Positions 19,458 through 29,059 of a DNA stretch of 64,000 bases are shown here, one piece after another (the first letter of the stretch is position 1; each line of letters begins with the position of its first letter). A program made the translations under genes and the position numbers. Where the stretch lies: contig CM030933.1 of NCBI GenBank assembly GCA_018136815.1, forward strand, positions 5,844,282 through 5,908,281. Direction: 5' to 3'. Origin of the DNA: Isochrysis galbana (taxonomy: Eukaryota > Haptophyta > Isochrysidales > Isochrysidaceae). Under the pieces are notes generated by a model that searched no databases, was not told the origin of the DNA, and saw only the letters and a list, made by a program, of their open reading frames with translations.

Positions 19458-20052
19458 AACTACGCTCCTACGACGCAACGAGACGGGGCGACAGCCGCAC
19501 CGCGAGCGCACAAGAGACAGGCCAAGCATCGGTCCACTGGGCCCAGCACCACAATCACCAACACGAACAAGGGACAAGGGCCAACACATGGCACATGGCC
19601 CCAGAAGCACAACACCCTCGGGAAGAGGCAACAAAGACGCAATCAAAACGAGCCCACTGAGCCCCGGCGCGTGACACGACTGCACGACTGAGTGAGGAAC
19701 TAATCCCACCTCCCACCCCGGCTACCCACGTGGCTCTGCTTGATGAAGACCTCGAGCCCGAAGGGGAGGCAGAGTTCGACATCTCCAAGATGAAAATCAT
19801 CATCACGTTCGCACGCCGTACGAGCGAGGACGGCGCGAGGCCCCCATTGACCCCCACTTATAAAAAACGTCACCAACCTAAACGCAGCCCGCACTCCAAG
19901 AGCGAGATATGGCGCCCACCACGCTGCTGACCACCCGCCCCACCAAAACAGACTTACAACAGGCCTGCCCGGAACCCACGCTCCAATACCAGGCCCGTGG
20001 TACGTGGTAGTGCACCAGGGCCGGACCCCGGACACCGAAAATGAAGGAATGA

Positions 20053-20054
<2 letters not shown>
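19458..20054. other. Mixed repeat fragments
   Basis: 19790-20045 contains pieces related to R2 (a CATTGACCCCCACTTATAAAA box at 19848-19864, reverse complement of 18544-18564) and to R3 (CCGGACCCCGGANACCGAA and AATGAAGGAATGAA, as at 18219-18250). No supported gene. Confidence 0.45.

Positions 20055-20089
<35 letters not shown>
20055..20089 (+). repeat. (TAA)n microsatellite
   Basis: An uninterrupted run of about 11-12 TAA units, standing out in a GC-rich neighbourhood. Confidence 0.9.
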
Positions 20090-20093
20090 CAAT

Positions 20094-20200
20094 GTTATAT
20101 CCTAGCCAACCCCACTAGCTAATTGGACATAACGTCTCAGTCCCAGAATCCCGCAATGCCTGACGGGCCAGGTGTCCGGGTGATACCGGGGGGTGGGGGC
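20094..20200 (+). repeat. R9 repeat, copy 2
   Basis: Reverse-complement partner of 13379-13485, beginning directly after the TAA microsatellite. The microsatellite may therefore mark an element tail or an insertion point. Confidence 0.65.
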
Positions 20201-20511
20201 ACTGCCCCCTCCCCTCGATATTTGTCCTCCCCCCAGTGCACGCACCGACCCCGCGCACCCCAGCGCGTCCTCTCCTCGAGTCCACGCTGGGGGAAAACCC
20301 CTTTCGGGTAAAAGCAACGCGGGGGGGGGGGGGGGGGCATTCGTGAGATAGGAGCCCAGAAGCGCTAATCTCCCTCGCTAGAGCGAGTGGCCGCGGCGAG
20401 CCGCGGCCCTTCCCTCCTGGCTCTGGCGCCCCGCCCGTCTTCTCTTACCCAAACGGGGCGAGAAGACACGTTTCTGCCGGAGGGGGGAGCTGCCGCTCCC
20501 CCCTCCCCTCC

Positions 20512-20960
20512 CTCTTCCCTTTTCCTCCTCTCTTCCTTGCGGCGGGGGCCCATGGCGCGCGCCTGCGGCCCCTCTTCAGGTCCCCAGGTGGCCAGCAGGG
20601 GCCTGGGAGCGCAGCTCAGGGGGCAGGTGAGGCTGGGGCATGGCCCTGGCCCCTCCGGCCTCTCCCTCGCTGGCGCTCCGAGCCCCTGCGGGTCGACTGG
20701 AGCTGGCTGGGGGGTCCTGAACAGGGGGGGCCAGGGGGAGGAGGGGCTGGTCAGAGGGATGGGCTGGCCACGACAGGCCAGGGCGGGCGAATCAGGCGTG
20801 CCTGTGGGGAGAGGAATGGGTCAGCAGGGCAGTGTGCTCCTGGCAAGCCATCAGGCGTGCCAGGAGAGTGGGTGGTTCCTCCCCCATGGCAGGGGAGGAG
20901 TGGAGAGAGAGGGGGGCTCGTGCCCCCCTATGGGCGAACTAAGTATAAACTTAGTTGAAA
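20512..20960 (+). repeat. R4 repeat, copy 1
   Basis: Matches 39776-40225, at about 85% over the first 250 bp by eye, including CATGGCGCGCGCCTGCGGCC and GGCAGGTGAGGCTGGGGCAT. It ends at a palindrome, AACTAAGT-ATAA-ACTTAGTT (20939-20958), whose right half recurs at 44700-44715. No coding capacity is supported. Confidence 0.6.
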
Positions 20961-21085
20961 ATGAAGGAATGAAGGGGGGCAGGGGAGGAGGTGGAGGGAG
21001 GGAATTTAAGGGCGATGTCGGAGTAGAGAGAGGAAATCTTTGAGATAGTAGGTGTGTAGCCCGGAATCTTCAGATGTTTTTGAAA
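20961..21085 (-). repeat. R3 right-end fragment
   Basis: Carries the AATGAAGGAATGAAGGGGGG and GGTGTGTAGCCCGGAATCTT boxes of the R3 right end, finishing in a CAGATGTTTTTG terminus. Its left partner is not obvious nearby, so the element looks truncated or nested with R4. Confidence 0.55.
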
Positions 21086-21357
21086 TAACCCTTGTCAAGT
21101 GTCAAGTTAGCTCCGCTCTATTTACCTGCCCATGATTTGTGCGTCTCAGCCCGCTTCAACTCCCTCAAGCATGGTGGAAGGCGTCACAATGAGCACACGT
21201 CACCGCCACTGATTGAGGCGCACTGAACCAGTCCAATGCCAAACGTAAAACGAGGATGTAAGGAGCGGCAAATTCGCCTTGACTGTCAACTATCAGCAAG
21301 GCGCCATAGAAAGGAGGCGTGAAGTGCGTTCGCAAGGATATCCTCTTCATTTTTGAT

Positions 21358-22401
21358 TCAATGGTCGTGACGAAGGGCGCCCTCCAGTAGCATTCGGCGC
21401 ATGCGCTGACCCCGAGACGGGTAGCTGCGCCGGATACTTGTGCCAGGAAGGGACAGCCGTCCGATCAAGTGCTGTGACGTTCGGGGAAATGGCAATAGCC
21501 CAGCACGCACAGGCGATCGCGAGGTGCGAAAAGTTCCGAGACTGACAGGCCAGGCAGCATATTTACTCGTCAAAGAGGGTGGGGTGTGTCGTAATGTCTT
21601 CTTCATGGCGCTTCTCAGAGGTACAGGGCGCCTGCTCGGTGAACACTGTAGCTTTATGAGGGGCCTCCTAGGCGACCTGGATGCGTCATGCTTGGCATGG
21701 AATATGGAATGGACATCCATCTCTATCCTCCCGTGTCCCAATCGCCGCCTTGAACCGCCACCAGCTTCTTCCTGCGTATGCTTTTCATCCTCCACCTCTA
21801 TCTCTTCCTCCGCGTCGGTGTCCTCTTCCATGTCCTCCTCCTCCTCTTCATCGGCTAGTTCCTCATCGCACATCAATGCATCCATGCCGGTCAACTGTGC
21901 TCCTGAGGAACCATACGGCCTGAGGCTTACCTCTGCTCCACCGGAGGCCATCTCCTTCCTGCGCCGCCTGGTACGCTGCATGAAGGCCAACCTCCATTCC
22001 TTATCCAACCCCTCCTCTTCCGACTCGATCTCGTACTCACGGACTGCGCACAGCGTATCATCGGGAGCCCAGCTGACATGCCGCTCGCCATGGCAGTCTC
22101 GCCGCGGGCACGCGGCGTCCCCAGCGGCTCTGCAGTCACATTCGAGGGGTGAGGACGTCTGCGAGTCGTCTATCGAATTTTTCCGCTCGAGTGGAGGCGG
22201 CGATGTCTGCTCTCCCATCGGCAGTCGTGCGTGGTAAGCCATCCACCTTCGACCACCAGCTGAGCCCGGATCGGACCACCGTGCGGCAAGCTCGTCAAGC
22301 GTGTGCATGTGCACCTGGGCCAGTCGGTCCACGTCGTCCGTGTGCATCGCGGCGGTGTGGCGCAGGGCTGGCGGCGATGGCTCAGTGGATGGGCTGCGCA
22401 T
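21358..22401 (-). CDS. Acidic protein with PP1-docking-like motif
   Basis: Intronless, 347 residues, no recognised domain. Near residue 107 it has R-H-V-S-W followed by APDDTLCAVREYEIESEEE. This fits the RVxF docking consensus for protein phosphatase 1 ([RK]-x-[VI]-x-[FW]) with the acidic tail that often follows it. Near residue 200 is a long Glu/Asp run (DEELADEEEEEDMEEDTDAEEEIEVEDE in part), and the last third is Arg/Ser/Pro-rich with an RSAMKKTLRHTPPS stretch. The composition suggests a nuclear or cytoskeletal PP1-binding regulator, but only the motif is seen. Met codons near residues 1 and 19 could both serve as the start; I keep the first. Upstream lies a G run (22450-22468). Confidence 0.6.
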   Translation of the reverse strand: MRSPSTEPSPPALRHTAAMHTDDVDRLAQVHMHTLDELAARWSDPGSAGGRRWMAYHARLPMGEQTSPPPLERKNSIDDSQTSSPLECDCRAAGDAACPRRDCHGERHVSWAPDDTLCAVREYEIESEEEGLDKEWRLAFMQRTRRRRKEMASGGAEVSLRPYGSSGAQLTGMDALMCDEELADEEEEEDMEEDTDAEEEIEVEDEKHTQEEAGGGSRRRLGHGRIEMDVHSIFHAKHDASRSPRRPLIKLQCSPSRRPVPLRSAMKKTLRHTPPSLTSKYAAWPVSLGTFRTSRSPVRAGLLPFPRTSQHLIGRLSLPGTSIRRSYPSRGQRMRRMLLEGALRHDH

Positions 22402-22720
22402 CCGGTCCCATCCTCTGGCGGAGGGGAGCTGGGGAAAAGCGCGGGGGAAGGGGGGGGGGGGGGGGGGGAGGAGGGCGGTTCGCGGGACTTCTCCCGCGCT
22501 TTGGGCTCCCCGCCGCTCGATCTCGCGCGCGTTTTGGTGCGCACGCGCGCCCCAGGCCCTCCGCCACTTTCAAGTCACCTCGTCTTATGATCTTATTGTG
22601 GGGTAGCACATCATGATCATATGGTGATAGCATCGTATTATCGTAACATCACACATCACTACTCCTTTGCTCCTTTATCCCATTTCTTTATTTGTGTTCG
22701 AATGAGTTTTGTAGCAGGTT
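22402..22720. promoter_or_regulatory. Upstream region of the acidic-protein gene
   Basis: Contains an interrupted G run of about 19 nt (22450-22468) on the plus strand and then an A/T-rich segment with ATCATGATCATATGGTGATA (22609-22628). Promoter role by position only. Confidence 0.3.
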
Positions 22721-23055
22721 TGTACTACAAAAAAGTCTGATGATTCTGGCTATTACTGTTTGCCTGTTTGCCACATGTGACCCATCGCACTCACGGTACT
22801 GACTCACGCCAACGCCTATACCCAAACCCTCACTCCCTTTACGCCACTCCCTTCATTCTTTTCAGTTTCTAGCAGGGGTGGGCGCCCACGTGCACAAAGA
22901 CAGGCCAAGCGCAAGGGGCGGGCTGAGGCTAGCGCTAAGGCATAACTTGTAGCAAAATTCGCCCAAACTTCCCGGTCCAACGATAAAAATTGGGACTCCC
23001 GATCAACCACAGTTTTTTTTCACCCAGACTCATGGCTCGGTCTCCCCCACCCCCC
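22721..23055 (+). repeat. R3-related left-half fragment
   Basis: Starts with ACAAAAAAGTCTGATGATTC then TGGCTATTAC, an R3-like left end, and shares the CCTATACCC, CCCTTCATTC and CACGTGCAC boxes with 17600-17730. It ends near a poly-T run and CACCCAG, which is also an R8 box (42760-42775), suggesting nesting. Confidence 0.5.
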
Positions 23056-24006
23056 CACCTCTATGTGGGGCGAATAGAAAAAAGTAAAAGATTAGAAGTA
23101 GAGGGCTCTCTGCCCCGGCAGTCGGCGAAAATCTCAAAAACACGTTCCACCTATGTATGGCCTCTCACTTATCTCTTTCCTGCAGCTCCCTCCTGCACAC
23201 ACGTCGCAAACGCGCAACTACGAAGAGCCAAAATTGGTGCTTCCAGCCGGGAGTATTATTGTAGTAAGTGAAAACAGAATGAGGAGATGCGGAGGTATCG
23301 GCATACCAGCGTAATATATACTCCTACTCCTACTCTGCTCGTACATTTCTATCCGAGAGAGCGCGAGGAGGGAGAAGGGGAGGGGGAGGAGAGAGGGGAG
23401 CGAGGGGAGGAGGGAAGGTAGAGAGCAAGGGGGAGAGGAGAGAGAGGGGGAGAGAGGCGGGAGAGAGGCGCGCAGAGGCGAGAACACCACGTGAGCAGAG
23501 GTGAGAGGAGAGAGGAGAGAGAGTGTGAGTAGGAGGAAGAAGTCAGATGATGATGGGCGGGTTCTTGGGTCTCTGGGAGACTAGGGAGAGTACTGAAGAA
23601 AGGGGAGGTGGAATCAGAAAAGAGGCCCCCCACCTAGGTAGGAGAGTGCGCAATCTCGTGTCAGGACGTGAAGAAGAAGACGAGGAGAGAGGAGAGAGGC
23701 AGAGAGAGAGAGGAAGAGAGGGAGTGGGTGGGTGGGGTGGGGCGCCGCGCGAGGCAGAATCGCTCCCCCTGCCGTCTTCTCTCTCCCTCTTTCCTCTCTC
23801 TCCACTTCCCCGCCCCCCCCCCCTGCCCCGCCCCGCCCCGCCACTCCCCCCCGCCTCTCTTCCTCGCTCCCCCCCCCTCCCTACCCTCCCATCTCTCCCC
23901 TCCCCTCCTCTCCCTCCCTCTCCCTCTCCGTCCGGCCTCTTCGCTCCGTGCCTTCCCTTCCTCGCCCTTCCCCCCCCCCGCTCCCCGTCTCCTCATAGCT
24001 CGCTGC
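23056..24006. other. GA/CT-rich low-complexity leader
   Basis: About 950 bp without a supported gene. 23355-23745 is GA-rich with a CCTCCCC-type complement, then 23760-23995 is almost pure pyrimidine. The frame of the downstream gene stays open through the pyrimidine part, but the implied Pro/Ser/Leu sequence looks like translated low complexity rather than protein. Confidence 0.4.
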
Positions 24007-26781
24007 ATGGGGGGCCACTCCAGTGCCCTTGAGGAGCCGGCCCATCCCGATGAGCGGCCTGAGCCACGCACTGCCGAGGACCTCCCTCCCTCGCGACGGG
24101 GCGACTCAACTGTGCGTCAGCGGACCATGAGTGCATATGAGAGTCTCTGCTTCCCACCCTTCCCTGATCACGCCGTCTACGACTCTGACTTCGAGATGCC
24201 AAGGGCAGTGCTCGACCGCGATGCACCCCTCTCTGCACACAAGTGGTGCGTGCTAGTCTGTCTGATGTATCCCAGCGCGGTCGCACCGTTCGCCTCCGCA
24301 TGTCCGCGCACCCTCAGAAACACCCCCTTCCTTGCAATGCGCAGGGACTTGGCGCTCACTCTAGCCATGAGCGCGAGCACGGCAAACGCGGTACGGCGAG
24401 AGGAGCTTATGAAGTTGGCTGCGCAAGTGCAGCAGGCGGCAGAGGAGCCGCTGCGAGAGCCAGAAGTGAGCAAGCGGACGCGCAGGCCCACCGCCATCAT
24501 GCAGCACAACACTGAGGTCGCTAGACTTATGGCGCTTCCAGGAACGAAGCAAAAAGTTCAGGTAAGATGGACGGCTCATGAGGCGCCGAAAAGTTCTCGC
24601 GCACCTTGCGGACGGTGGCTCATCCCAATTGTTGACCGCTCCTGCCTGATGCAGGTTGCAAACGGCGCCGGCACACACGACAGACCCCAGCACACATCAG
24701 CGACCAAGCAGCGTGAGCGTGAGCGTATCAAACGCGAGCGTGCGGAGCAGGCTTCCTCGGCCTCAGACGCATCGGGGCCCTCTCCAGGGGCAAACATGGC
24801 GACGCCCGCAGCAAATCAGGGAGTCGCACCATTGCGCTGCAGCTCATCTGAGGAAGCAGCGCCGCAGCAGCCGCGACCTGCGCCCGCGCCCGCGCCCGCG
24901 CCCGCGTCCGCGCCCGCGCCCGCGCCTGCTGCGTCACTTTTGAAAGGCCCCACTCTGCCCTACGCTACGAGCATCCCGGCCGAGCTGCTAGACCCTCGGG
25001 TAGTGATCACGGATGTCGTTGTGCGCAGCGTGCTTGCACCTGGGCAAGCTTCTGGCGCAGTGCGCCGCGTGAGGGGCATCGTGCTGAATAAGCACCGTGA
25101 CCAGTCGGTTGACCAGCCGGCTGCGGCAGCACTGACTCCGTCATCTCGAAAGGACAAGCCTTCTTCCGACGGGGGCAAGCGGAAACGACGTCCACCCTCA
25201 TGGATGTCGGCGACAGAATGGAACGACGAGAACGGTGCAGATGAGACTCCGCCCGAGCGTGCGTTCAGTCGCCGCCGCCCCGCGCCGCTCGCCACGATTG
25301 CCGCCGTCTTGGATGACGGGCGGAGCCGCGTGCTGTCGTCAGCTCTGCCTGCGACAATTTGCGTCTATGGCATCGTCCCCCCGGCCGTTACGGGGGAGAG
25401 AGAGCGCGAAAGGGTTGTTCACGAGCGTGTGCATGCTCCACGACGCGAGCGCTCCAGTGGTAGCAGCAACCATTCCAACATGCCTCCGCCTCTGCATGTG
25501 CCATCCGAACGCTCGCCCCGCCTGACCGGTCAGGGCTCTCGCAGTCCTCGCGATCGGCCTGGAGCGGGGGGGGGGCCGTCGCCGAGGCTCCGGCCAAAGG
25601 AGGACGGGTTTGCTGTCTATTTGGGCGACCTGCCGTCGCCGCGCATGATTGAAGTCGTTAAGGCTAAGGAAGTGCTGCTGCCTGGCTGGCGAACAACGGC
25701 GGCGCCCCCACGCCCGGCGGCTGGGCTCGCGGGTGGGGGCGGCCCCGTCCCCCGGGCTACTCCCGGCGAGGAGAGCTCCGGTGATGACGACGAGGAGACG
25801 ACCGACGAGGTATTCGAACGAAGGCATGCCCGCACTCTGGAGCGTGCTATCATGGCAGCTCGTGCAGTTGCACGAGATATGGCCCTCAAGGATCGCGAGC
25901 GCAAGCAGGCTGCTGCACATCATCACACGAGTGATTCTTTGGCAAAGCCTGACAACAAAGAAGGCGAAGATGAGTGGAAGTTCCGTCCATCGGAGCTGGC
26001 AGCTCTGTGCGCGGCCGCGTCGATGAGCTGGGGAGCGGACGGTGCCACAAGTGCGGAGGGTGCAGCGCCGTCTTCCGCGGGGTTCTTTGGCTTAGGAGGC
26101 GCCAACCGCGGCGCTGATAATGAGAAGAAGTCAGGTGCAACAGAGGCCGGGAGTGGACAGACTCCGGCAGCGGAGGGCGATCGCGTGGAAGTGCCAGCGG
26201 CTGCCGGCTCGGCCGGAGGCGAGCAGAGGGGCGAGGAGAATGCAAGCGAGATGGGTGCGGACGACGAAGACGGCGTATATGACGAGTCCGAAGACGATGG
26301 CGAGGAGACGGCAGATGAACCGCTCGTCGGATCATCAGAGGCCGACGCCCTCATTGACTCGATACTCTCTCCTGAGGAGGAAGATGTCAGCGGGTTCAGT
26401 TTTGGCGAGGCAAGTGCTATGCAGCATGTGATGGGCGGTGATGCAATGGCCCTGGACCGTGCGCCCTCGCCGTTGTTATCACCCGCCATCGGGACTGGGG
26501 ATGAGGGGCATGGAAGCAGGCGCGCCTCGTCGCCCATCGATCACGATATTGACGACCCGATGGATGACGAGGGGATCGACGAGATGTATGGCGAAGACGG
26601 CGTGTGCTCGGTACGCGAGTCTCCAGGTCGTGCCTCTTCGCCCACTGTGCTGCCACCTCCAGAACTTCTTAGTGACATTCCTAGGGATGCGGAAGAGTTG
26701 GGAGGATCTTTGTTGGGCGACATCGAGATGGAGTCTGGCGAAGGGTCAGCTGATGATGACATGGAGGCGCATGCAGAGTGA
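24007..26781 (+). CDS. Large acidic disordered hypothetical protein
   Basis: Start taken at ATG 24007 (MGGHSSALEEPAHPDERPEP), after the low-complexity leader; ATG 24127 is an alternative. 924 residues if unspliced. A likely 93-nt intron at 24562-24654 (GTAAGA...GATGCAG) is a multiple of three with no stop, so it can be read through; removing it joins KQKVQ to VANGAGTHD. Visible parts are a Lys/Arg-Glu helix with RERERIKRERAEQ, an Ala-Pro repeat (PAPAPAPAPASAPAPAPA), several Ser-Pro-Arg patches, a possible helix around ERRHARTLERAIMAARAVAR, and a long Asp/Glu-rich C-terminus with short L-x-D-I and F-G-E motifs. I recognise no family. Nuclear or transcription-related scaffolds often have this composition, but that is a guess. 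Confidence 0.6.
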   Translation: MGGHSSALEEPAHPDERPEPRTAEDLPPSRRGDSTVRQRTMSAYESLCFPPFPDHAVYDSDFEMPRAVLDRDAPLSAHKWCVLVCLMYPSAVAPFASACPRTLRNTPFLAMRRDLALTLAMSASTANAVRREELMKLAAQVQQAAEEPLREPEVSKRTRRPTAIMQHNTEVARLMALPGTKQKVQVRWTAHEAPKSSRAPCGRWLIPIVDRSCLMQVANGAGTHDRPQHTSATKQRERERIKRERAEQASSASDASGPSPGANMATPAANQGVAPLRCSSSEEAAPQQPRPAPAPAPAPASAPAPAPAASLLKGPTLPYATSIPAELLDPRVVITDVVVRSVLAPGQASGAVRRVRGIVLNKHRDQSVDQPAAAALTPSSRKDKPSSDGGKRKRRPPSWMSATEWNDENGADETPPERAFSRRRPAPLATIAAVLDDGRSRVLSSALPATICVYGIVPPAVTGERERERVVHERVHAPRRERSSGSSNHSNMPPPLHVPSERSPRLTGQGSRSPRDRPGAGGGPSPRLRPKEDGFAVYLGDLPSPRMIEVVKAKEVLLPGWRTTAAPPRPAAGLAGGGGPVPRATPGEESSGDDDEETTDEVFERRHARTLERAIMAARAVARDMALKDRERKQAAAHHHTSDSLAKPDNKEGEDEWKFRPSELAALCAAASMSWGADGATSAEGAAPSSAGFFGLGGANRGADNEKKSGATEAGSGQTPAAEGDRVEVPAAAGSAGGEQRGEENASEMGADDEDGVYDESEDDGEETADEPLVGSSEADALIDSILSPEEEDVSGFSFGEASAMQHVMGGDAMALDRAPSPLLSPAIGTGDEGHGSRRASSPIDHDIDDPMDDEGIDEMYGEDGVCSVRESPGRASSPTVLPPPELLSDIPRDAEELGGSLLGDIEMESGEGSADDDMEAHAE

Positions 26782-27947
26782 AGGGGAGGATGGCTGAGAC
26801 AGCGGCACAATCGTAATCTCCACATCCCTCGGATCAGGTGGGTGGGTGCTCGTACAAAATATTCCATGGCGAATAGATCCTTTCGCAACTGGAGTTCTTT
26901 AGCAAGAGCACCATTTTTGTTCATTGGTCGGATGCATGTGATAGGCTGCTGGCTGTAAGGTGGCTCTCTGGCGATTAAGAATGTTCACCGTCTCCAATGT
27001 GACGGGGCGTCGCTGCCGCTCTCTTGGACATTGCTCAATCAGTTTTTTGTCATTTGTTTGCGGCTAGCCGGGTTGTCAATTTCTGATGACTCGTGACGTC
27101 TCACTCATTAACATGTGTCGCCTCGAAGTATTCAACTTAATGCGATCCCCGGCTGCACCGAGAGATGACTATTCAGCAAAGCCTCGGCGCCTTGGCTGCC
27201 TTTTGAGAGACGCCGCTGCATGCATGATGTCCACAAGATCCCTGAGGTTCCATCATGAGTAAGTTGGTGACGGTACGTGTAACGGACAGTTTTGTTCTAC
27301 ACGGCTGTCTCCAGCCTCAGTAGCACGCTGTACTTGCTTGCTCACACTCCTCTACCTCTAGCGTACACTCCTATCATTCTAGCTGAAGGCGTCGCGCTAC
27401 CGATATGCACTTGTCTTGCTCTACTTCTACTTCATCCGGACCTTACATCTGCAATGCCTAGCGTATAGCATATATATGGCGCACCGTGACGCGTATGAAT
27501 GTATTTACATTCACACACGCGCATGTGCTGCTATAGATAGGGCGGTCAAACACTCTACCGCGATGGGGAAGGCACGAGGCTGTTTCTCATTGTCATTGAC
27601 CCCTATTGCCATAATAACGACAGGGGTGTAAAAAAACCCTCGCTTGAAGATGCCTACTATTGACTATTGCTAGCCCGGTCACTCACTATGGGGGTGCGGA
27701 GGGCACCAGCTGCAATGAGTAAATGACGGGCTAAATAAGCTCCCTATAGGTTCCGGTAGGATGGATCAGCAAAAAAAGTGGGGGCTGTCCGGCGAAATTT
27801 TCGAAAAATACCGAATTTCAGGCCTTCGAAGACGGTGTGCGAAATACAGTCGCCCCCCCCCCCGGTATATTTTTAGTGAGGCCGTTCATGCAAGGCACAA
27901 ATATCGAAGAAATAAATAAATTTCTTAATAGTCTCACCCTCACCGCA
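26782..27947. other. Spacer, no supported gene
   Basis: The 3' side of the acidic-protein gene. Near 27625-27735 is an R3-like left end followed by a tiny inverted-repeat unit: AGCCCGGTCACTCAC (about 27672) facing GTAAATGACGGGCT (ending about 27734), which looks like a collapsed R1. The small frames at 27416 and 27837 are not supported. Confidence 0.4.
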
Positions 27948-28105
27948 CACGCGGCCGTGGACCCTCTACTTTCTACTCACGCAGCAAAACTTTCTACTTT
28001 CTACACCCCCACTCCCCCGGCCCTTTCCCCCCCGCCATCGGGCGACTCCCCCCGTGCACTACTAGGGGGATAGGGGTAAAGGGCTTAGATATGGTCCGGT
28101 GGCGG
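27948..28105 (+). repeat. R5 repeat, copy 1
   Basis: Shares CGCGGCCGTGGACCCTCTAC, the CCGCCATCGGGCGACTCCCC box and AGGGGGATAGGGGTAAAGGG with 39408-39555 (same strand) and with 33595-33745 (opposite strand). Non-coding. Confidence 0.65.
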
Positions 28106-28299
28106 GTCGGGGTGGTCAGGGCGGGTACGTGTGGGGCCTAGGGGGCCGTATGGCCGTATGCGCGCACTATGAGGGCGCTGCGCAGATGACGTCTTGCCTT
28201 CAGCAGGCAAGCGATCAATCTCGGGCGGCCGACGAGTGGGACGGATCAATAAGAATAAGGAATCCGGTGTGATGAATACTCCGTTTCAAAATACGCCTA

Positions 28300-28545
28300 T
28301 CACTCCCGACTCCCGCGGCGGGCGCCGCGGTTCTTTACCGGTAGGGCCCCAGAGCTTGTTGTGCAAGGGAGGGGCGAGGGGGGAGGAGAATCGCACCATT
28401 TTCTGGCGAAGATTTTCGTGGCGGCAGGTGGCCCCCCTGCTGGGAGTTTTGTTGTGGGCTTTGGAAAATGGTCAAAAAGATGTCACCCTCCCCCCCATAT
28501 TAGTGCTTAAAAAGCCCTGTTTGACCGCCCTAGCAGCCTAGCAGG
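28300..28545 (-). repeat. R6 repeat, copy 1
   Basis: In reverse complement it shares the CTAGGGCGGTCAAACAGGG start, a CTTTTTAA box and the CACGAAAATCTTCGCCA box with 51910-52060. Both copies carry a short G or C run after the middle. Non-coding. Confidence 0.6.
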
Positions 28546-29059
28546 TGCTCTCATGATGGGCATCAAGCATCAAATCATACCCCTTTTCCAACTTGGGCTG
28601 AAGCAGCCAGGATCGCCATGTGCTTGAGCCCCAATTCGGCAGCATGTGAACGAGTGTTTTCATTACTTGAGTGCATGTTTGGATCTCTTCGATCCACATC
28701 CCGGCATCCCGGGCAGACTAAGTGGAAACGTCTCTGATGTTGCGTTTCGCAACAAGCGCGAAAGGGGATGTTGAAATGAAAATTCGATGTTCTGTCGAGT
28801 CGAGCGCTACCGGAGGGCTCTGAGCCACTCCGTCGCGAGCAGCACCGGCGGCTAGCGCGGCGCTTTGGCCCTCCTCCCCACCGGGAGTCGGGTGAATGAA
28901 ATTCTGGACTGGGTCGGGCAACCCCATTTGGGTGTCTGGACGGGGGAACGAACGGCGAAAGAAGGGCTGTGGGGCGGCGAGGCGCTCCTAGTGGCCCTAG
29001 AGTGATGGGTTGTAAGAGATTGTTAGACCTACAAAGAACTCTTCCCTCAGGGAGGGAGC

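Noticed and set aside
23668-24006. Upstream extension of the large acidic protein frame
   Set aside because: The translation is Pro/Ser/Leu low complexity from a CT-rich leader; ATG 24007 is a more natural start.
24246-24317. Possible 72-nt intron in the large acidic protein gene
   Set aside because: Joining these GT and AG sites creates a stop codon at the junction, so the sequence is better left as exon.
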